From Comamonas sp. B21-038 (GTDB lineage Bacteria > Pseudomonadota > Gammaproteobacteria > Burkholderiales > Burkholderiaceae_C), in assembly GCF_022387135.1 (NCBI RefSeq), contig NZ_CP092462.1, positions 4,464,001 through 4,528,000 on the forward strand: 64,000 bases of DNA. Reading direction: 5' to 3'. Of the stretch, positions 9,119-17,792 are shown in pieces. The notes beneath the pieces are model-generated. The model was given only the letters and a program-made list of their open reading frames with translations. It was not told the DNA's origin and searched no databases. Every line of letters starts with the position of its first letter. Position 1 is the stretch's first letter. Made by a program: the position numbers and the translations under genes.

Positions 9119-10615
9119 ATGTCTTCTCCCAAATCGATGCTGAAGTCCATTGACTTTGGCCAACTGATGCGAGCGGCCGAGGGCCTGACCCAATGGCGTG
9201 TGCTCGGCCTGTCGTTCCTGACCTGGCTGGCCGGCGGCCTGGTGATGGTGGGCGGCCAGATGCTGGCCACCCGCGCGGGCAGCATGCTGCTGGCGCTGCT
9301 GTTCCTGGTCATCGCCTCGGTGGTGTTCTCGGCTGGCATGTCGGCAGTCGGCATCCTGCTGCAGGACAAGGCCAAGGATGTGGAGCAGCGCAGCGTGGCT
9401 GCCGCCATCCGGGCGGGCCTGCTGTGTGTCCCACGCTTCATCCTGTTTGGCCTGCTGGTACTGGCCGTGGTGCTGGGCCTGTGCCTGGTGGCGGCCATTG
9501 TCTATTTCGTCTGCAAGATTCCGTTCATCGGCCCGATCCTGCTGTTCTTTGCCCATCCGGTGATGGTGATTGCCGCGTCGGTGTTCTTCATCGCGCTGTA
9601 CTGGGTGGCGGCGCCGCTGCTGGCCCCCGCGATCTGGGACGGCCGTTCGCTGCGCCGCGCGGTCTCGCTGGTGCTGGCAGTGGTGCGCACGCGCCTGGTG
9701 CCGCTGGTGCTGATGCTGCTGGCGCTCTACATCGTCATCACCGTCATTACCTTGGTGGTGTTCACCGGCTTCATCCCCGGCTTTGCCTACATGACGGCGA
9801 TTGCCAGCGGCGTGATCGGCCCGAGCATGATGGCGTCGATGGGCGGCATGGGCAACTCTGCCGCCTTTGGCGCGATGGCCGGCAGCGGCCATATGCTGGC
9901 CGGCACCCTGTCGACCGTGATCCTGTTTGCCGTGCTGATGGCGCTGACCATGCAGGTGATGATCATGGGCGTGAACATCATCTACCTGATGGTCACCGAT
10001 GGCCTCGATGAGCAAGGTACCGAAGAGAGCCTGCAGGCCGGCATTGACCTGGCGCGCGAGAAGGCCCGCCAGGCCCAGGGCATGGCCCGCGAGGCGGCCG
10101 ACAAGGTGCGCCATGCCGCGCATATGGATGGCCATGGCCACCACGGCGGCACGGCGCGTGCCCCGGCTGCGCCCGTGGCTCCGGCAGCACCAGCAACGCC
10201 TGCTGCACCGGTAGCGCCGCTGAATGACATCTTTGCGCCGGCACCTGCGCCGGTCGCTCCCGTGGCTCCGGTGCCCCCGGTGACGTCGGCTCCCGCACCG
10301 GCATCGGTCGCCGCTCCGGTGCCAGCCCCAGCACCCGCAGCCCCCACACCCTCTGCTCCGGTAGCGCCAGCCCCTGTGGCGGCGGCTTCCGTGGTGCCAC
10401 CTGCGCCCGTGCAGCCGCCGGTGGCGCCAACGCCCACCACCGGCCTGGGCGCTGCAGCAGTCGTTGGCGGTGCGGCCGCATCGGCTTTGCCGCCCACGGC
10501 AGCGCCAGCGGCACCGGTGGCCTCCGAGCCCTTGCTGCGCTGCCGCAGTTGCTTTGAGGTGGTGGCGGCTGACGATGTGTTCTGCGGCCATTGCGGCTTC
10601 CAGCTCAAGCCCTGA
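9119..10615 (+). CDS. Polytopic membrane protein with Pro/Ala linker and C-terminal zinc ribbon
   Basis: This 498-residue protein has about six membrane segments within residues 25-300, resembling Yip1/DUF-type integral proteins. A basic amphipathic helix follows (about 305-335), then a His-rich patch (HMDGHGHHGG). A Pro-Ala-Val repeat linker of roughly 130 residues leads to a C-terminal ribbon, CRSCFEVVAADDVFCGHCG. Its zinc ribbon and linker mirror those of the gene at 7455, which supports a joint function. AAGGA precedes the ATG by about 10 nt. No function is known to me. The linker is compositionally biased but in frame and uninterrupted. Confidence 0.8.
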   Translation: MSSPKSMLKSIDFGQLMRAAEGLTQWRVLGLSFLTWLAGGLVMVGGQMLATRAGSMLLALLFLVIASVVFSAGMSAVGILLQDKAKDVEQRSVAAAIRAGLLCVPRFILFGLLVLAVVLGLCLVAAIVYFVCKIPFIGPILLFFAHPVMVIAASVFFIALYWVAAPLLAPAIWDGRSLRRAVSLVLAVVRTRLVPLVLMLLALYIVITVITLVVFTGFIPGFAYMTAIASGVIGPSMMASMGGMGNSAAFGAMAGSGHMLAGTLSTVILFAVLMALTMQVMIMGVNIIYLMVTDGLDEQGTEESLQAGIDLAREKARQAQGMAREAADKVRHAAHMDGHGHHGGTARAPAAPVAPAAPATPAAPVAPLNDIFAPAPAPVAPVAPVPPVTSAPAPASVAAPVPAPAPAAPTPSAPVAPAPVAAASVVPPAPVQPPVAPTPTTGLGAAAVVGGAAASALPPTAAPAAPVASEPLLRCRSCFEVVAADDVFCGHCGFQLKP

Positions 10616-10633
10616 CCGGCTGAGGCATCCCCC

Positions 10634-10655
10634 AGGGCGCGTGAGCGCCCTTTTT
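10634..10655 (+). terminator. Rho-independent terminator of the zinc-ribbon gene set
   Basis: AGGGCGC pairs with GCGCCCT across a four-base loop and is followed by five Ts, 18 nt after the stop codon. Confidence 0.85.
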
Positions 10656-10804
10656 CATGGCACTCTGCAAGCCCCGGTCCGCATGGCCTCATTGGTAAAA
10701 GAGTGTTGTCAATCCGGGCAAAACGGCAGACCGGCTGCGGCGGTTCACGTCAAGCAGGTTACACTTTGCCGATTCATGTCCAATAAGTAGATCGGCTTAT
10801 AACC

Positions 10805-11536
10805 ATGTCAGGTGAAACAACCCAGCGCAGCGGTTTCGATATGAAAAGCGCCCAGTTGCCGGTGGTTGCGTTCGCATTGCGTTCGGCCGACCTGGAGCAA
10901 TTGGCCCAGGAGTTTGCCGAGCGTTTTGGCAGCGACTCCGCGTTCTTCGACCATGACCCGGTGCTGGTCGATCTCGCGCAACTGCGCGAGAGCGGGGAGG
11001 ACATCGACTTTGCGGCGCTCGTGGCGTTGCTGCGCCAGTACCGCACCACGCCAGTGGCCGTGCGCGGCGGCAGCGAGGCGCAGATGGCCAGTGCCTACGC
11101 AGCAGGCCTCATCGCCGCGCCCGAAGCGCCGCCAGCGCGCAAGGCGGCGGAACCCGAGGTGCGCGAGGTTGAGGTCGAGGTGATCAAGGAAGTGCAACTG
11201 CCGCCCAAGACCACCCTGCGGGTCGACAAACCCATGCGTTCGGGCCAGCAGGTCTATGCGTCGGGCAGCGATGTGATCGTCAACGCCATCGTCAGCTTTG
11301 GCGCCGAGGTGATTGCCGATGGCAACGTCCATGTTTACGGTCCGCTGCGGGGCCGGGCCGTGGCCGGCGCCCGTGGGGACAAGAGCGCGCGTATTTATTG
11401 CACCTGTTTCGAGCCGCAGCTCGTGTCGATTGCGGGCATCTACCGCACGGTCGAGTCGGATTGGCCCGCCGAGCTGTCGGGCAAGGCTGCCGTGGTGCGG
11501 CTTGAAGGTGAGAAACTGCTGATTGAACCGCTGTGA
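10805..11536 (+). CDS. minC: Septum site-determining protein MinC
   Basis: The 243-residue protein has the N-terminal FtsZ-inhibiting domain (about 14-115), a Glu/Lys-rich linker (REVEVEVIKEVQLPP), then the beta-helical MinC_C domain (about 130-240). The latter shows VRSGQQVYA-like and GAEVIADGNVHVYGPLRGRA motifs, the MinD-binding face. It blocks FtsZ ring formation away from midcell as part of the Min system. It is the first gene of minC-minD-minE. A slightly shorter start at Met13 is possible, but the ATG at 10805 is in the usual place. Confidence 0.97.
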   Translation: MSGETTQRSGFDMKSAQLPVVAFALRSADLEQLAQEFAERFGSDSAFFDHDPVLVDLAQLRESGEDIDFAALVALLRQYRTTPVAVRGGSEAQMASAYAAGLIAAPEAPPARKAAEPEVREVEVEVIKEVQLPPKTTLRVDKPMRSGQQVYASGSDVIVNAIVSFGAEVIADGNVHVYGPLRGRAVAGARGDKSARIYCTCFEPQLVSIAGIYRTVESDWPAELSGKAAVVRLEGEKLLIEPL

Positions 11537-11603
11537 CAGGCACCAAGGGACAGCCCGGACAGGGCTTTGGACATTTGAGGACGTAAAGGGATCGGATCGA
11601 AAG

Positions 11604-12416
11604 ATGGCAAAAATCGTCGTTGTAACTTCCGGCAAGGGCGGAGTTGGAAAAACTACCACCAGTGCAAGCTTTGCGGCCGGATTGGCGCTGAGCGGCAACA
11701 AGACTGCGGTGATCGACTTTGACGTCGGCCTGCGTAATCTGGACCTGATCATGGGCTGCGAGCGCCGTGTGGTCTATGACCTGATCAATGTGATCCAGGG
11801 AGAGGCCAACCTCAACCAGGCGCTGATCAAGGACAAGCAATTGGAGAACCTCTACATTCTGGCCGCCTCGCAAACGCGCGACAAGGATGCGCTGACGCAG
11901 GACGGGGTCGAGAAGATCCTCAAGGACCTGGCGGCGATGGACTTTGACTACATCGTCTGCGACTCGCCCGCCGGTATCGAGAGCGGCGCGCTGATGGCGA
12001 TGCACTTTGCCGACGAGGCACTGGTGGTCACCAACCCCGAGGTGTCGTCCGTGCGTGACTCGGACCGCATCCTGGGCATGCTCAGCTCCAAGACCAAGCG
12101 TGCCGTCGATGGCGGCGATCCTATCAAGGAACACCTGCTGATCACGCGTTACAACCCCAACCGGGTGCAGGACGGCCAGATGCTGTCGCTGGAAGACATC
12201 CAGGACATTCTGCGCATTCCGCTGATCGGTGTGATTCCCGAGTCGGAATCGGTGCTGCAGGCCTCCAACCAGGGCACGCCTGCGATCAACCTGAGCCAGA
12301 CCGATGTGTCCGAAGCCTACAAGGATGTGGTGGCACGCTTTTTGGGTGAAGACAAGCCGATGCGCTTTACCGATGCGCAGAAGCCTGGTTTCTTCAAACG
12401 TATTTTCGGGAGGTAA
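11604..12416 (+). CDS. minD: Septum site-determining ATPase MinD
   Basis: The start is the ATG at 11604, giving [20 protein letters not shown] with the deviant Walker A motif (KGGVGKTT, residues 11-18). The product has 270 residues, the normal MinD length. [13 protein letters not shown] is the Walker B/switch segment. The C-terminus (GFFKRIFGR) is the amphipathic membrane-targeting helix. MinD binds the membrane when ATP-bound, recruits MinC, and is released by MinE. It lies 67 nt after minC and 5 nt before minE. An in-frame upstream ATG inside minC is rejected. Confidence 0.98.
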   Translation: MAKIVVVTSGKGGVGKTTTSASFAAGLALSGNKTAVIDFDVGLRNLDLIMGCERRVVYDLINVIQGEANLNQALIKDKQLENLYILAASQTRDKDALTQDGVEKILKDLAAMDFDYIVCDSPAGIESGALMAMHFADEALVVTNPEVSSVRDSDRILGMLSSKTKRAVDGGDPIKEHLLITRYNPNRVQDGQMLSLEDIQDILRIPLIGVIPESESVLQASNQGTPAINLSQTDVSEAYKDVVARFLGEDKPMRFTDAQKPGFFKRIFGR

Positions 12417-12421
12417 GTCTG

Positions 12422-12679
12422 ATGTCCTTGCTGTCCCTGTTCTTGGGTGAAAAGAAGAAGACCGCGTCGGTCGCCAAGGAGCGGCTGCAGATTATCTTGG
12501 CGCGGGAGCGCACGGGCCGCAGCAATAACCAGCCCGACTATCTGCCGGCCCTGCAAAAGGAGCTGATGGCCGTCATTGCCAAGTACGTCTCCATCAATCC
12601 AGATGACGTCCGTGTAAACCTGGAACGACAGGACAATCTTGAAGTTCTAGAAGTCAAGATTGAGCTGCCAGACAAGTAA
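12422..12679 (+). CDS. minE: Cell division topological specificity factor MinE
   Basis: The 85-residue protein has an N-terminal membrane-binding and anti-MinCD helix ([30 protein letters not shown]) and a C-terminal topological specificity domain ending in [10 protein letters not shown]. MinE stimulates MinD ATPase and drives pole-to-pole oscillation. It begins 5 nt after minD in the same operon. Confidence 0.97.
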   Translation: MSLLSLFLGEKKKTASVAKERLQIILARERTGRSNNQPDYLPALQKELMAVIAKYVSINPDDVRVNLERQDNLEVLEVKIELPDK

Positions 12680-12770
12680 GTTTCTAGGTCTGGGGTGCTT
12701 GTCCGTGGTGCATGGGTGCTGCGGCGAATGCTGGTGATTTTTGGGGCTTTGGCAGTTTTCGTTTTGGGGT

Positions 12771-12861
12771 GGCGATATGGGCCCGCATGCGTTGTTGTGG
12801 CGCCTTGCCATACCGAAGTATTGTCTGCGGCGCCACGCCTAGCCTGCGGGCCCATCTCGCC
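12771..12861. repeat. Long imperfect palindrome in the gap after minE
   Basis: Arms of about 33 bases pair imperfectly. The left arm runs 12771-12804 (GGCGATATGGGCCCGCATGC then GTTGTTGTGGCGCC) and the right arm 12829-12861, whose reverse complement begins GGCGAGATGGGCCCGCAGGC. The 24-base loop holds a smaller dyad (ATACC/GGTAT-like, ATACCGAAGTAT). It looks like a REP-type or miniature mobile repeat rather than a terminator, since no T run follows. The rest of the 425-nt gap has no supportable gene. Confidence 0.75.
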
Positions 12862-12980
12862 ATTGGGGTGGGGGGGCTCGGGCGCTCTGTGCGCTGCTGG
12901 GTTTCGTTGTTGAATACCGGAATTACCATCCTGGCATCTGGGTGCCGTTTTACTGCAGCGTTCTTGTCATTGCTTCCTCC

Positions 12981-13015
12981 AAAAACAAACGCGACCTTCG
13001 GGTCGCGTTTTTGTT
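12981..13015. terminator. Bidirectional terminator with UUCG tetraloop
   Basis: AAACGCGACC pairs perfectly with GGTCGCGTTT around a TTCG tetraloop. A-rich and T-rich flanks occur on opposite sides, so it can end both the min operon and the convergent thioesterase operon. It lies about 300 nt after minE. Confidence 0.88.
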
Positions 13016-13044
13016 GGGGGTAAGTCGGTGGATTTCTGGCGGGT

Positions 13045-13071
13045 CGTGGATAAGTGGTTGGTTTATCCACA
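13045..13071. promoter_or_regulatory. Inverted pair of DnaA-box-like sequences
   Basis: GTGGATAA (13046-13053) and TTATCCAC (13063-13070) form an inverted repeat with a nine-base spacer. The right copy extends to the exact consensus TTATCCACA; the left copy, read on the minus strand, matches eight of nine bases. It lies just past the thioesterase stop codon, between convergent operons. Confidence 0.4.
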
Positions 13072-13104
13072 AAACTGTGCACAGGTCTGTGCTTTTCCCC
13101 TCAG

Positions 13105-13563
13105 TTATGCACTGGGTTCGGCCGTGTTGTCGTAGGCGTGGGCTTTCCAGTATTTGAAGGTGCCTTGGGCGGTGGCCAGGATGCGGCGGTTGGCGTCGTA
13201 GATGTTGGCCTGGCAGGTGCACAGCGAGCGGCCCTGGTTGATGACCCAGCCTTCGGCAACCAGCGGGCCGCGGCCAGGGTAGACGAAGCGCGAGGACATC
13301 TCTACCGTGACGGCGGTGCTCGACGGTGCGCCGGGGGCGAGCACGGCGGCGCGCGACATCGCCACATCGAGCAGGGTCATCAAAATGCCGCCATGCGCGG
13401 CGGGCAGCTGGTTGCACAGCTCCTCGCGCAGGTCGGGCAGGTGCACGCGCACGATGCCGTCTTCAAAGTTCGGATCCTGGCGGGCGCCGATGAGGCGCAG
13501 AAACGGCACGCGGGTGTTGAGGTCCTCGATGCTCAGCTGCTGGCGGGGCGGGGTGGTGCTCAT
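13105..13563 (-). CDS. PaaI-type hotdog-fold acyl-CoA thioesterase
   Basis: The 152-residue protein has the PaaI/4HBT hotdog core. The segment LPAAHGGILMTLLDVAMSRAA (about 54-74) is the family's central helix, with the Gly-Gly and Asp that line the thioester site. TAVTVEMSSRFVYPGRG forms the following strands. It should hydrolyse acyl-CoA or aryl-CoA thioesters in the cytoplasm. Its start overlaps the acyl-CoA dehydrogenase stop by 4 nt (ATGA), so translation is coupled and it is the last gene of the four-gene operon. Confidence 0.9.
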   Translation of the reverse strand: MSTTPPRQQLSIEDLNTRVPFLRLIGARQDPNFEDGIVRVHLPDLREELCNQLPAAHGGILMTLLDVAMSRAAVLAPGAPSSTAVTVEMSSRFVYPGRGPLVAEGWVINQGRSLCTCQANIYDANRRILATAQGTFKYWKAHAYDNTAEPSA

Positions 13564-14720
13564 GCGGCGGCCTTGGCTTCGCGCACCATGTTGCGCGCAA
13601 TGATGATCTGCTGGATCTGCGTCGTGCCCTCGTAGAGGCGGAACAGCCGCACATCGCGGTAGAAGCGCTCAATGCCGTACTCGGCCATATAGCCCGAGCC
13701 GCCGAGGATCTGCACTGCGCGGTCGGCCACGCGGCCGCACATCTCGGTGGCAAACATCTTGGCACTCGATGCCTCGGTCGAGACGTTCTGGCCCGCATCG
13801 CGGCGGCGTGCGGCGTCGATGGTCATGCACTCGGCGGCGTAGAGCTCGGCCTGGCTGTCGGCCAGCATCGCCTGCACCAGCTGGAAGTCGCAGATCGCCT
13901 GGCCAAACTGCTTGCGCTCCAGCGCGTACTGCAGCGCATCGCGCAGGATGCGTTTGGCGCAACCCACGGCCACGGCGGCAATGTGGATGCGGCCTTTTTC
14001 CAGCACCTTCATCGCGGTCTTGAAGCCCCGGCCCTCCTGCAGGCCGATCAGGTTGGCAGCGGGCACCTTCACGTTGTCAAAGATCACATCGCAGGTGTGG
14101 GCGCCGCGCTGGCCCATCTTCTTGTCGTACTTGCCAAAGCTGATGCCCGGGCTCTTGGCATCCACGATGAAGGACGACACGCCGCCGGCGCCCTTGTCGG
14201 CCGGGTTGGTGCGTGCCATCAACGTGAACATGCCGGCATGGGGCGCATTGGTGATGAAGCGCTTGGTGCCGTTGACGATGTAGTGGTCGCCCTGCCTGAC
14301 GGCGGTGGTGCGCAACGATGCGGCGTCCGAGCCGGCTTCGGGCTCGGTCAGCGCGAACGAGGCGATCACCTCGCCGGTGGCCAGGCGCGGCAGCCATTCG
14401 GCCTTCTGGGCATCGGTGCCATCCATCAGGATGCCTTGCGAGCCGATGCCTACCGTGGTGCCGATCACCGAGCGGAAGGCGGGCGAGGTCTGGCACAGCT
14501 CCAGCAGCACATGCACTTCCTCTTCCATCGTCAGCTCCAGGCCGCCGAATGCTTCCGGGATGGTCAGGCCGAACAGGCCCAGCTCGCGCATCTCCTGCAC
14601 GATGGCTTCGGGGATCTCGTCGGTCTCGGCGACTTCGTTCTCGGCGGGCACCAGGCGCTCGCGCACAAAGCGGCGCACGCTGTCGAGCAGTGCGTCCAGG
14701 GTTTCTTGGTCTCGGATCAT
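13560..14720 (-). CDS. Acyl-CoA dehydrogenase
   Basis: The 386-residue protein begins MIRDQETLDALLDSVRRFV (ATG at 14720; longer versions are unlikely). It has the FAD/acyl-CoA dehydrogenase motifs: ASFALTEPEAGSDAASLRTT (about 120-140) and GYMAEYGIERFYRDVRLF near the C-terminus. The latter contains the Glu that usually acts as catalytic base in this subfamily. It should introduce an alpha,beta double bond into an acyl-CoA and pass electrons to ETF. It sits 25 nt after the thiolase-fold gene. The chain-length preference is unknown. Confidence 0.93.
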   Translation of the reverse strand: MIRDQETLDALLDSVRRFVRERLVPAENEVAETDEIPEAIVQEMRELGLFGLTIPEAFGGLELTMEEEVHVLLELCQTSPAFRSVIGTTVGIGSQGILMDGTDAQKAEWLPRLATGEVIASFALTEPEAGSDAASLRTTAVRQGDHYIVNGTKRFITNAPHAGMFTLMARTNPADKGAGGVSSFIVDAKSPGISFGKYDKKMGQRGAHTCDVIFDNVKVPAANLIGLQEGRGFKTAMKVLEKGRIHIAAVAVGCAKRILRDALQYALERKQFGQAICDFQLVQAMLADSQAELYAAECMTIDAARRRDAGQNVSTEASSAKMFATEMCGRVADRAVQILGGSGYMAEYGIERFYRDVRLFRLYEGTTQIQQIIIARNMVREAKAAA

Positions 14721-14745
14721 CGAATATTCTCTCTCTTGAGGGCTT

Positions 14746-15939
14746 TTAGAGCGTTGCCGCCGTGCCCAGGATCGCCGTGGCCTGGCTCGACAGGGTGCCG
14801 CCATTGCCATGGGCCAGTGCCAGCTGGGCGCCCGCCACCTGGCGCTCGCCGCAGTGGCCGCGCAGCTGGCGCACCGCCTCGATCAGCGCAAAAATGCCGT
14901 ACATGCCCGGGTGCACGCAGGACAGGCCACCGCCATTGGTGTTGACCGGCAGGCTGCCGCCCGGCGCAATCGCGCCGCTGGCGACAAAGGCACCGGCCTC
15001 GCCCTTGTTGACAAAGCCCAGGTCTTCCAGGAAGAGCAGGGTGTTGATGGTGAAGGCGTCATACAGCTCCACCACATCCATGTCTTGCGCCGTCAGGCCC
15101 GCCATCGCAAAGGCCTGCGCACCCGACTGGCTCGCAGCGGTGACGGTGAGGTCGGGCATCGACGAGATCTGGCGGTTCCAGCAGGCCGTGGCATTGCCCA
15201 GCACATAGATGGGCGCGTTCGGGCCGCGCTGGGCATCGTCTACGCGGCTGAGCACAAAGGCGCCGCCGCCATCGGTCACCAGGCAGCAATCGCGCACGGT
15301 GAAGGGGTCGGCCACCATGCGGGCGCCCAGCACCTGCTCGATGGTCAGCGGGTCGCGCATGAAGGCCTCGGGGTTCTTCTGTGCCCATTGGCGGGCCGAG
15401 ACGGCCACGGCCGCGAGCTGCTCGCGCGTGGTGCCGTACTGGTGCATGTGGCGGGCCGCTGCCATCGCATAGGCTGCCACCGGCATCGTGGGCTCGAAGG
15501 GGTGCTCGAAAGGCTGCGGGTCCATGAACTTGCGCGCAGCGGTGGACTCCTTGCGGCCAAAGGCGGCCGAGCGCTGGGCGCTGCCGTAGCAGACCAGCAC
15601 ATGCTTGCACTGGCCGGCCTCCAACGCCATGATCGACGGCAGCAGGTGGGCGATAAAGCTGGAGCCGCCCACCATGGTGCCGTTGATGTAGTTCGGGTTG
15701 ATGCCCAGGTGCTCGATCACCGGCATCGGCCACATCGTGGCGTTGACGCTGCAGGTGGCCAGGCCGTCGATGTCCTGCATCGTCAGGCCCGCATCGGCGA
15801 CGGCTGCATGGGCAGCGCGTGCGAGCAGCAGCATGTCGTCCGAGCCGGGGGCTTCGCCGCAGCCATAGGTGGCCACGCCGGTGATGGCGGCCTTGCCGCG
15901 CAGCGCGCGCAGGCCGCTGCTGGTATGTACTTGTGCCAT
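14746..15939 (-). CDS. SCP-x/Ltp-type thiolase-fold protein lacking the usual nucleophilic cysteine
   Basis: The 397-residue protein belongs to the sterol-carrier-protein-x thiolase branch (start GKAAITGVATYGCGEAPGSD). Where a thiolase has its Cys nucleophile, this sequence reads NGTMVGGSSFIAHLLPSIMA. The usual GHPxGATG motif is replaced by CVHPGMYGIFALIEAV, and VVELYDAFTINTLLF replaces NEAF. Those Tyr-bearing replacements resemble Ltp2-type retro-aldolases, which need a DUF35 partner. Here a DUF35 gene sits 15 nt upstream in the same operon. I infer carbon-carbon cleavage of a 3-hydroxyacyl-CoA or a scaffold role rather than ordinary thiolysis. Confidence 0.85.
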   Translation of the reverse strand: MAQVHTSSGLRALRGKAAITGVATYGCGEAPGSDDMLLLARAAHAAVADAGLTMQDIDGLATCSVNATMWPMPVIEHLGINPNYINGTMVGGSSFIAHLLPSIMALEAGQCKHVLVCYGSAQRSAAFGRKESTAARKFMDPQPFEHPFEPTMPVAAYAMAAARHMHQYGTTREQLAAVAVSARQWAQKNPEAFMRDPLTIEQVLGARMVADPFTVRDCCLVTDGGGAFVLSRVDDAQRGPNAPIYVLGNATACWNRQISSMPDLTVTAASQSGAQAFAMAGLTAQDMDVVELYDAFTINTLLFLEDLGFVNKGEAGAFVASGAIAPGGSLPVNTNGGGLSCVHPGMYGIFALIEAVRQLRGHCGERQVAGAQLALAHGNGGTLSSQATAILGTAATL

Positions 15940-15954
15940 GTCTTATCCCTCTTG

Positions 15955-16320
15955 TTATGCGGCCTTGAACACCACCAGGCCCTTGCCGTTGTGCTCGATC
16001 ACCTCGGCCTGCACGGCCATGCCGATCTTCACATCGGCGGGCGCCATGCCTTCGACGCGGCTCATCATGCGCGGGCCTTCTGCCAGGTCCACCAGCGCGA
16101 CGTTGTAGTCGCCACCGGCCTCGGCCTTGCGGCGGATCACCGTGGTCGAGTAAACCGTGCCTTTGCCACTGGGTTGCTCCCAGGCCAGCGCATCGCTGCC
16201 GCAATGCGGGCACAGCTCACGGGGATAGAAGATGGCCTGGGCGCAGGCCTTGCAGCGCTGAATCTGGAAGCTGCCCGTATCCAATGCAGCCTGGTACTGG
16301 CTTGACATCGAGGGTGTCAT
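15955..16320 (-). CDS. Zn-ribbon/OB-fold (DUF35) acyl-CoA-associated protein
   Basis: The 121-residue protein has an N-terminal rubredoxin-like zinc ribbon (CKACAQAIFYPRELCPHCG, about 22-40) and a C-terminal OB-fold (GTVYSTTVIRRKAEAGGDYN onward). This is the standard DUF35 architecture. Such proteins bind CoA moieties and partner with thiolase-like enzymes, for example Ltp2 and HMG-CoA synthase/thiolase complexes. It is the first gene of the minus-strand operon, directly before its thiolase-fold partner. The start at 16320 (MTPSMSSQ) is preferred; Met at 16308 is possible. Confidence 0.92.
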   Translation of the reverse strand: MTPSMSSQYQAALDTGSFQIQRCKACAQAIFYPRELCPHCGSDALAWEQPSGKGTVYSTTVIRRKAEAGGDYNVALVDLAEGPRMMSRVEGMAPADVKIGMAVQAEVIEHNGKGLVVFKAA

Positions 16321-16575
16321 TGCGGAGTCTTTCTGAGGAGATAGCGGATGGTCAAGCATGGGCCTAATGCCTGCTGCACGCAATTATTGGTTGCCGAAGA
16401 GGGGGTTTGGCCGCGCTTGACGAACCTGGGTGACACTGCTTTCGCCTCTGTGGGTATCAGGGTTTTCTTGGCTTTGGCGCAGCCTAAGGTGCTGCTTCGC
16501 AAATGCAGAAACCAGGGGGCCAGAAATCTCTAGCATCGTCTGTCAAACGCTTTCTATAAAACCGGAGACAAGACC

Positions 16576-17784
16576 ATGAAAATGACCGCGCTGGCTTTGG
16601 CGATGGCCGCATGCTGCACCACGGGCGCGCAAGCGCAGGGCATCTCTGACGACGTCGTCAAGATTGCCGTGCTCAGCGATATGTCCGGCCCCTATGCCGA
16701 CACCGCAGGGCGCGGCTCGGTGGAAGCCGCCCGCATGGCGGTGGAGGACTTTGGCGGCAAGGTCGGGGGCAAGAAGATCGAGGTGGTGTTTGCCGACCAC
16801 CAGGGCAAGGCCGACGTCGGTGCCAGCCGCGCACGCACCTGGTTCGATACCGACGGCGTGGACGTGGTGGTCGACCTGAACAACTCGGCCGTGGCGATGG
16901 CCGTCTACAACCTGGCCAAGGAGCGCAACAAGCTGGTGCTGACCTCGGGCGGCGCATCGGACGCGCTGACCAGCGAGGCCTGCATGCCCACCGGCATCCA
17001 TTACACCTACGACACCTATGCGATGGCCAGCGGCGTGGCCCATGCGATGCTGGAAAAAGGCAAGAAGGACTGGTACATCATGGCGGTGGACTATGCGTTC
17101 GGCAAGGCCGGCGCCGAGACGGTGACCAATATCGTCACCAAGGGCGGCGGCAAGGTCGTGGGCCGCACCAACTTCCCGCTCAATGCCAGCGATTTCTCGT
17201 CCTTCGTGCTGCAGGCGCAGGAGTCCAAGGCCTCAGTGGTCACCCTGGTGAGCGCGGGCAATGACACCATCAATGCGATCAAGTCGGCCAAGCAGTTCGG
17301 CCTGATGCAAAAGCAGACGGTGGCGCCCCAGTTCATGTTCATCCAGGATGTGCATTCGCTGGGCCTCAAGACTGCGCAAGGCCTGACCTTTGCGACCGCC
17401 TTCTACTGGGACCGCACCCCCGAGACGCGCGCCTTCTCGCAGCGCTTTTTTGAGCGCATGGGCAAGAAGACCATGCCGTCGATGGTGCACGCCGGCACCT
17501 ACTCGGCCGTCACCCAGTACCTGAAGGCCGTGGCTGCCATCCAGACCGACGACGGCCCAGCGGTGACCAAGTACCTCAAGTCCAACAAGATCGAGGACTT
17601 CTTCAGCCAGAACGGACATGTGCGTGAGGACGGCCGCATGGTGCACGACCTCTACCTGGTGCAGGTCAAGTCGCCCGAGGAATCCAAAGGCCCCTGGGAC
17701 TATTACAAGGTGCTGGCCACCATTGCGGGTGACCAGGCGTTCCGCCCCATGGCCGACGGCAAGTGTGCTTTTGTGAAGAAATAA
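16576..17784 (+). CDS. LivK-type ABC transporter periplasmic binding protein, orphan
   Basis: The 402-residue protein has a signal peptide (MKMTALALAMAACCTTGAQA, residues 1-20) and a type I periplasmic-binding fold of the branched-chain amino acid/amide family (VVKIAVLSDMSGPYADTAG; TYDTYAMASGVAHAMLEKGK). GGAGA lies upstream of the ATG. No permease or ATPase genes follow, so it must work with components encoded elsewhere. In betaproteobacteria relatives often bind aromatic or short carboxylic acids; the ligand here is unknown. It diverges from the DUF35 operon across 255 nt. Confidence 0.9.
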   Translation: MKMTALALAMAACCTTGAQAQGISDDVVKIAVLSDMSGPYADTAGRGSVEAARMAVEDFGGKVGGKKIEVVFADHQGKADVGASRARTWFDTDGVDVVVDLNNSAVAMAVYNLAKERNKLVLTSGGASDALTSEACMPTGIHYTYDTYAMASGVAHAMLEKGKKDWYIMAVDYAFGKAGAETVTNIVTKGGGKVVGRTNFPLNASDFSSFVLQAQESKASVVTLVSAGNDTINAIKSAKQFGLMQKQTVAPQFMFIQDVHSLGLKTAQGLTFATAFYWDRTPETRAFSQRFFERMGKKTMPSMVHAGTYSAVTQYLKAVAAIQTDDGPAVTKYLKSNKIEDFFSQNGHVREDGRMVHDLYLVQVKSPEESKGPWDYYKVLATIAGDQAFRPMADGKCAFVKK

Positions 17785-17792
17785 ACACAGCC

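Noticed and set aside
10200-10540. Repetitive GC-rich DNA in the membrane protein gene as a tandem-repeat array or CRISPR
   Set aside because: The repeats are irregular Pro/Ala/Val codons in a single open frame, without spacers or regular units.
7685-10591. Minus-strand frame of 968 codons opposite the zinc-ribbon genes
   Set aside because: It mirrors the Pro/Ala-coding linkers; the plus strand has ribosome sites, signal peptides and CxxC ribbons.
12684-13082. Minus-strand frame of 132 codons in the gap after minE
   Set aside because: It runs through the palindrome, the terminator and the DnaA-box pair and shows no family features.
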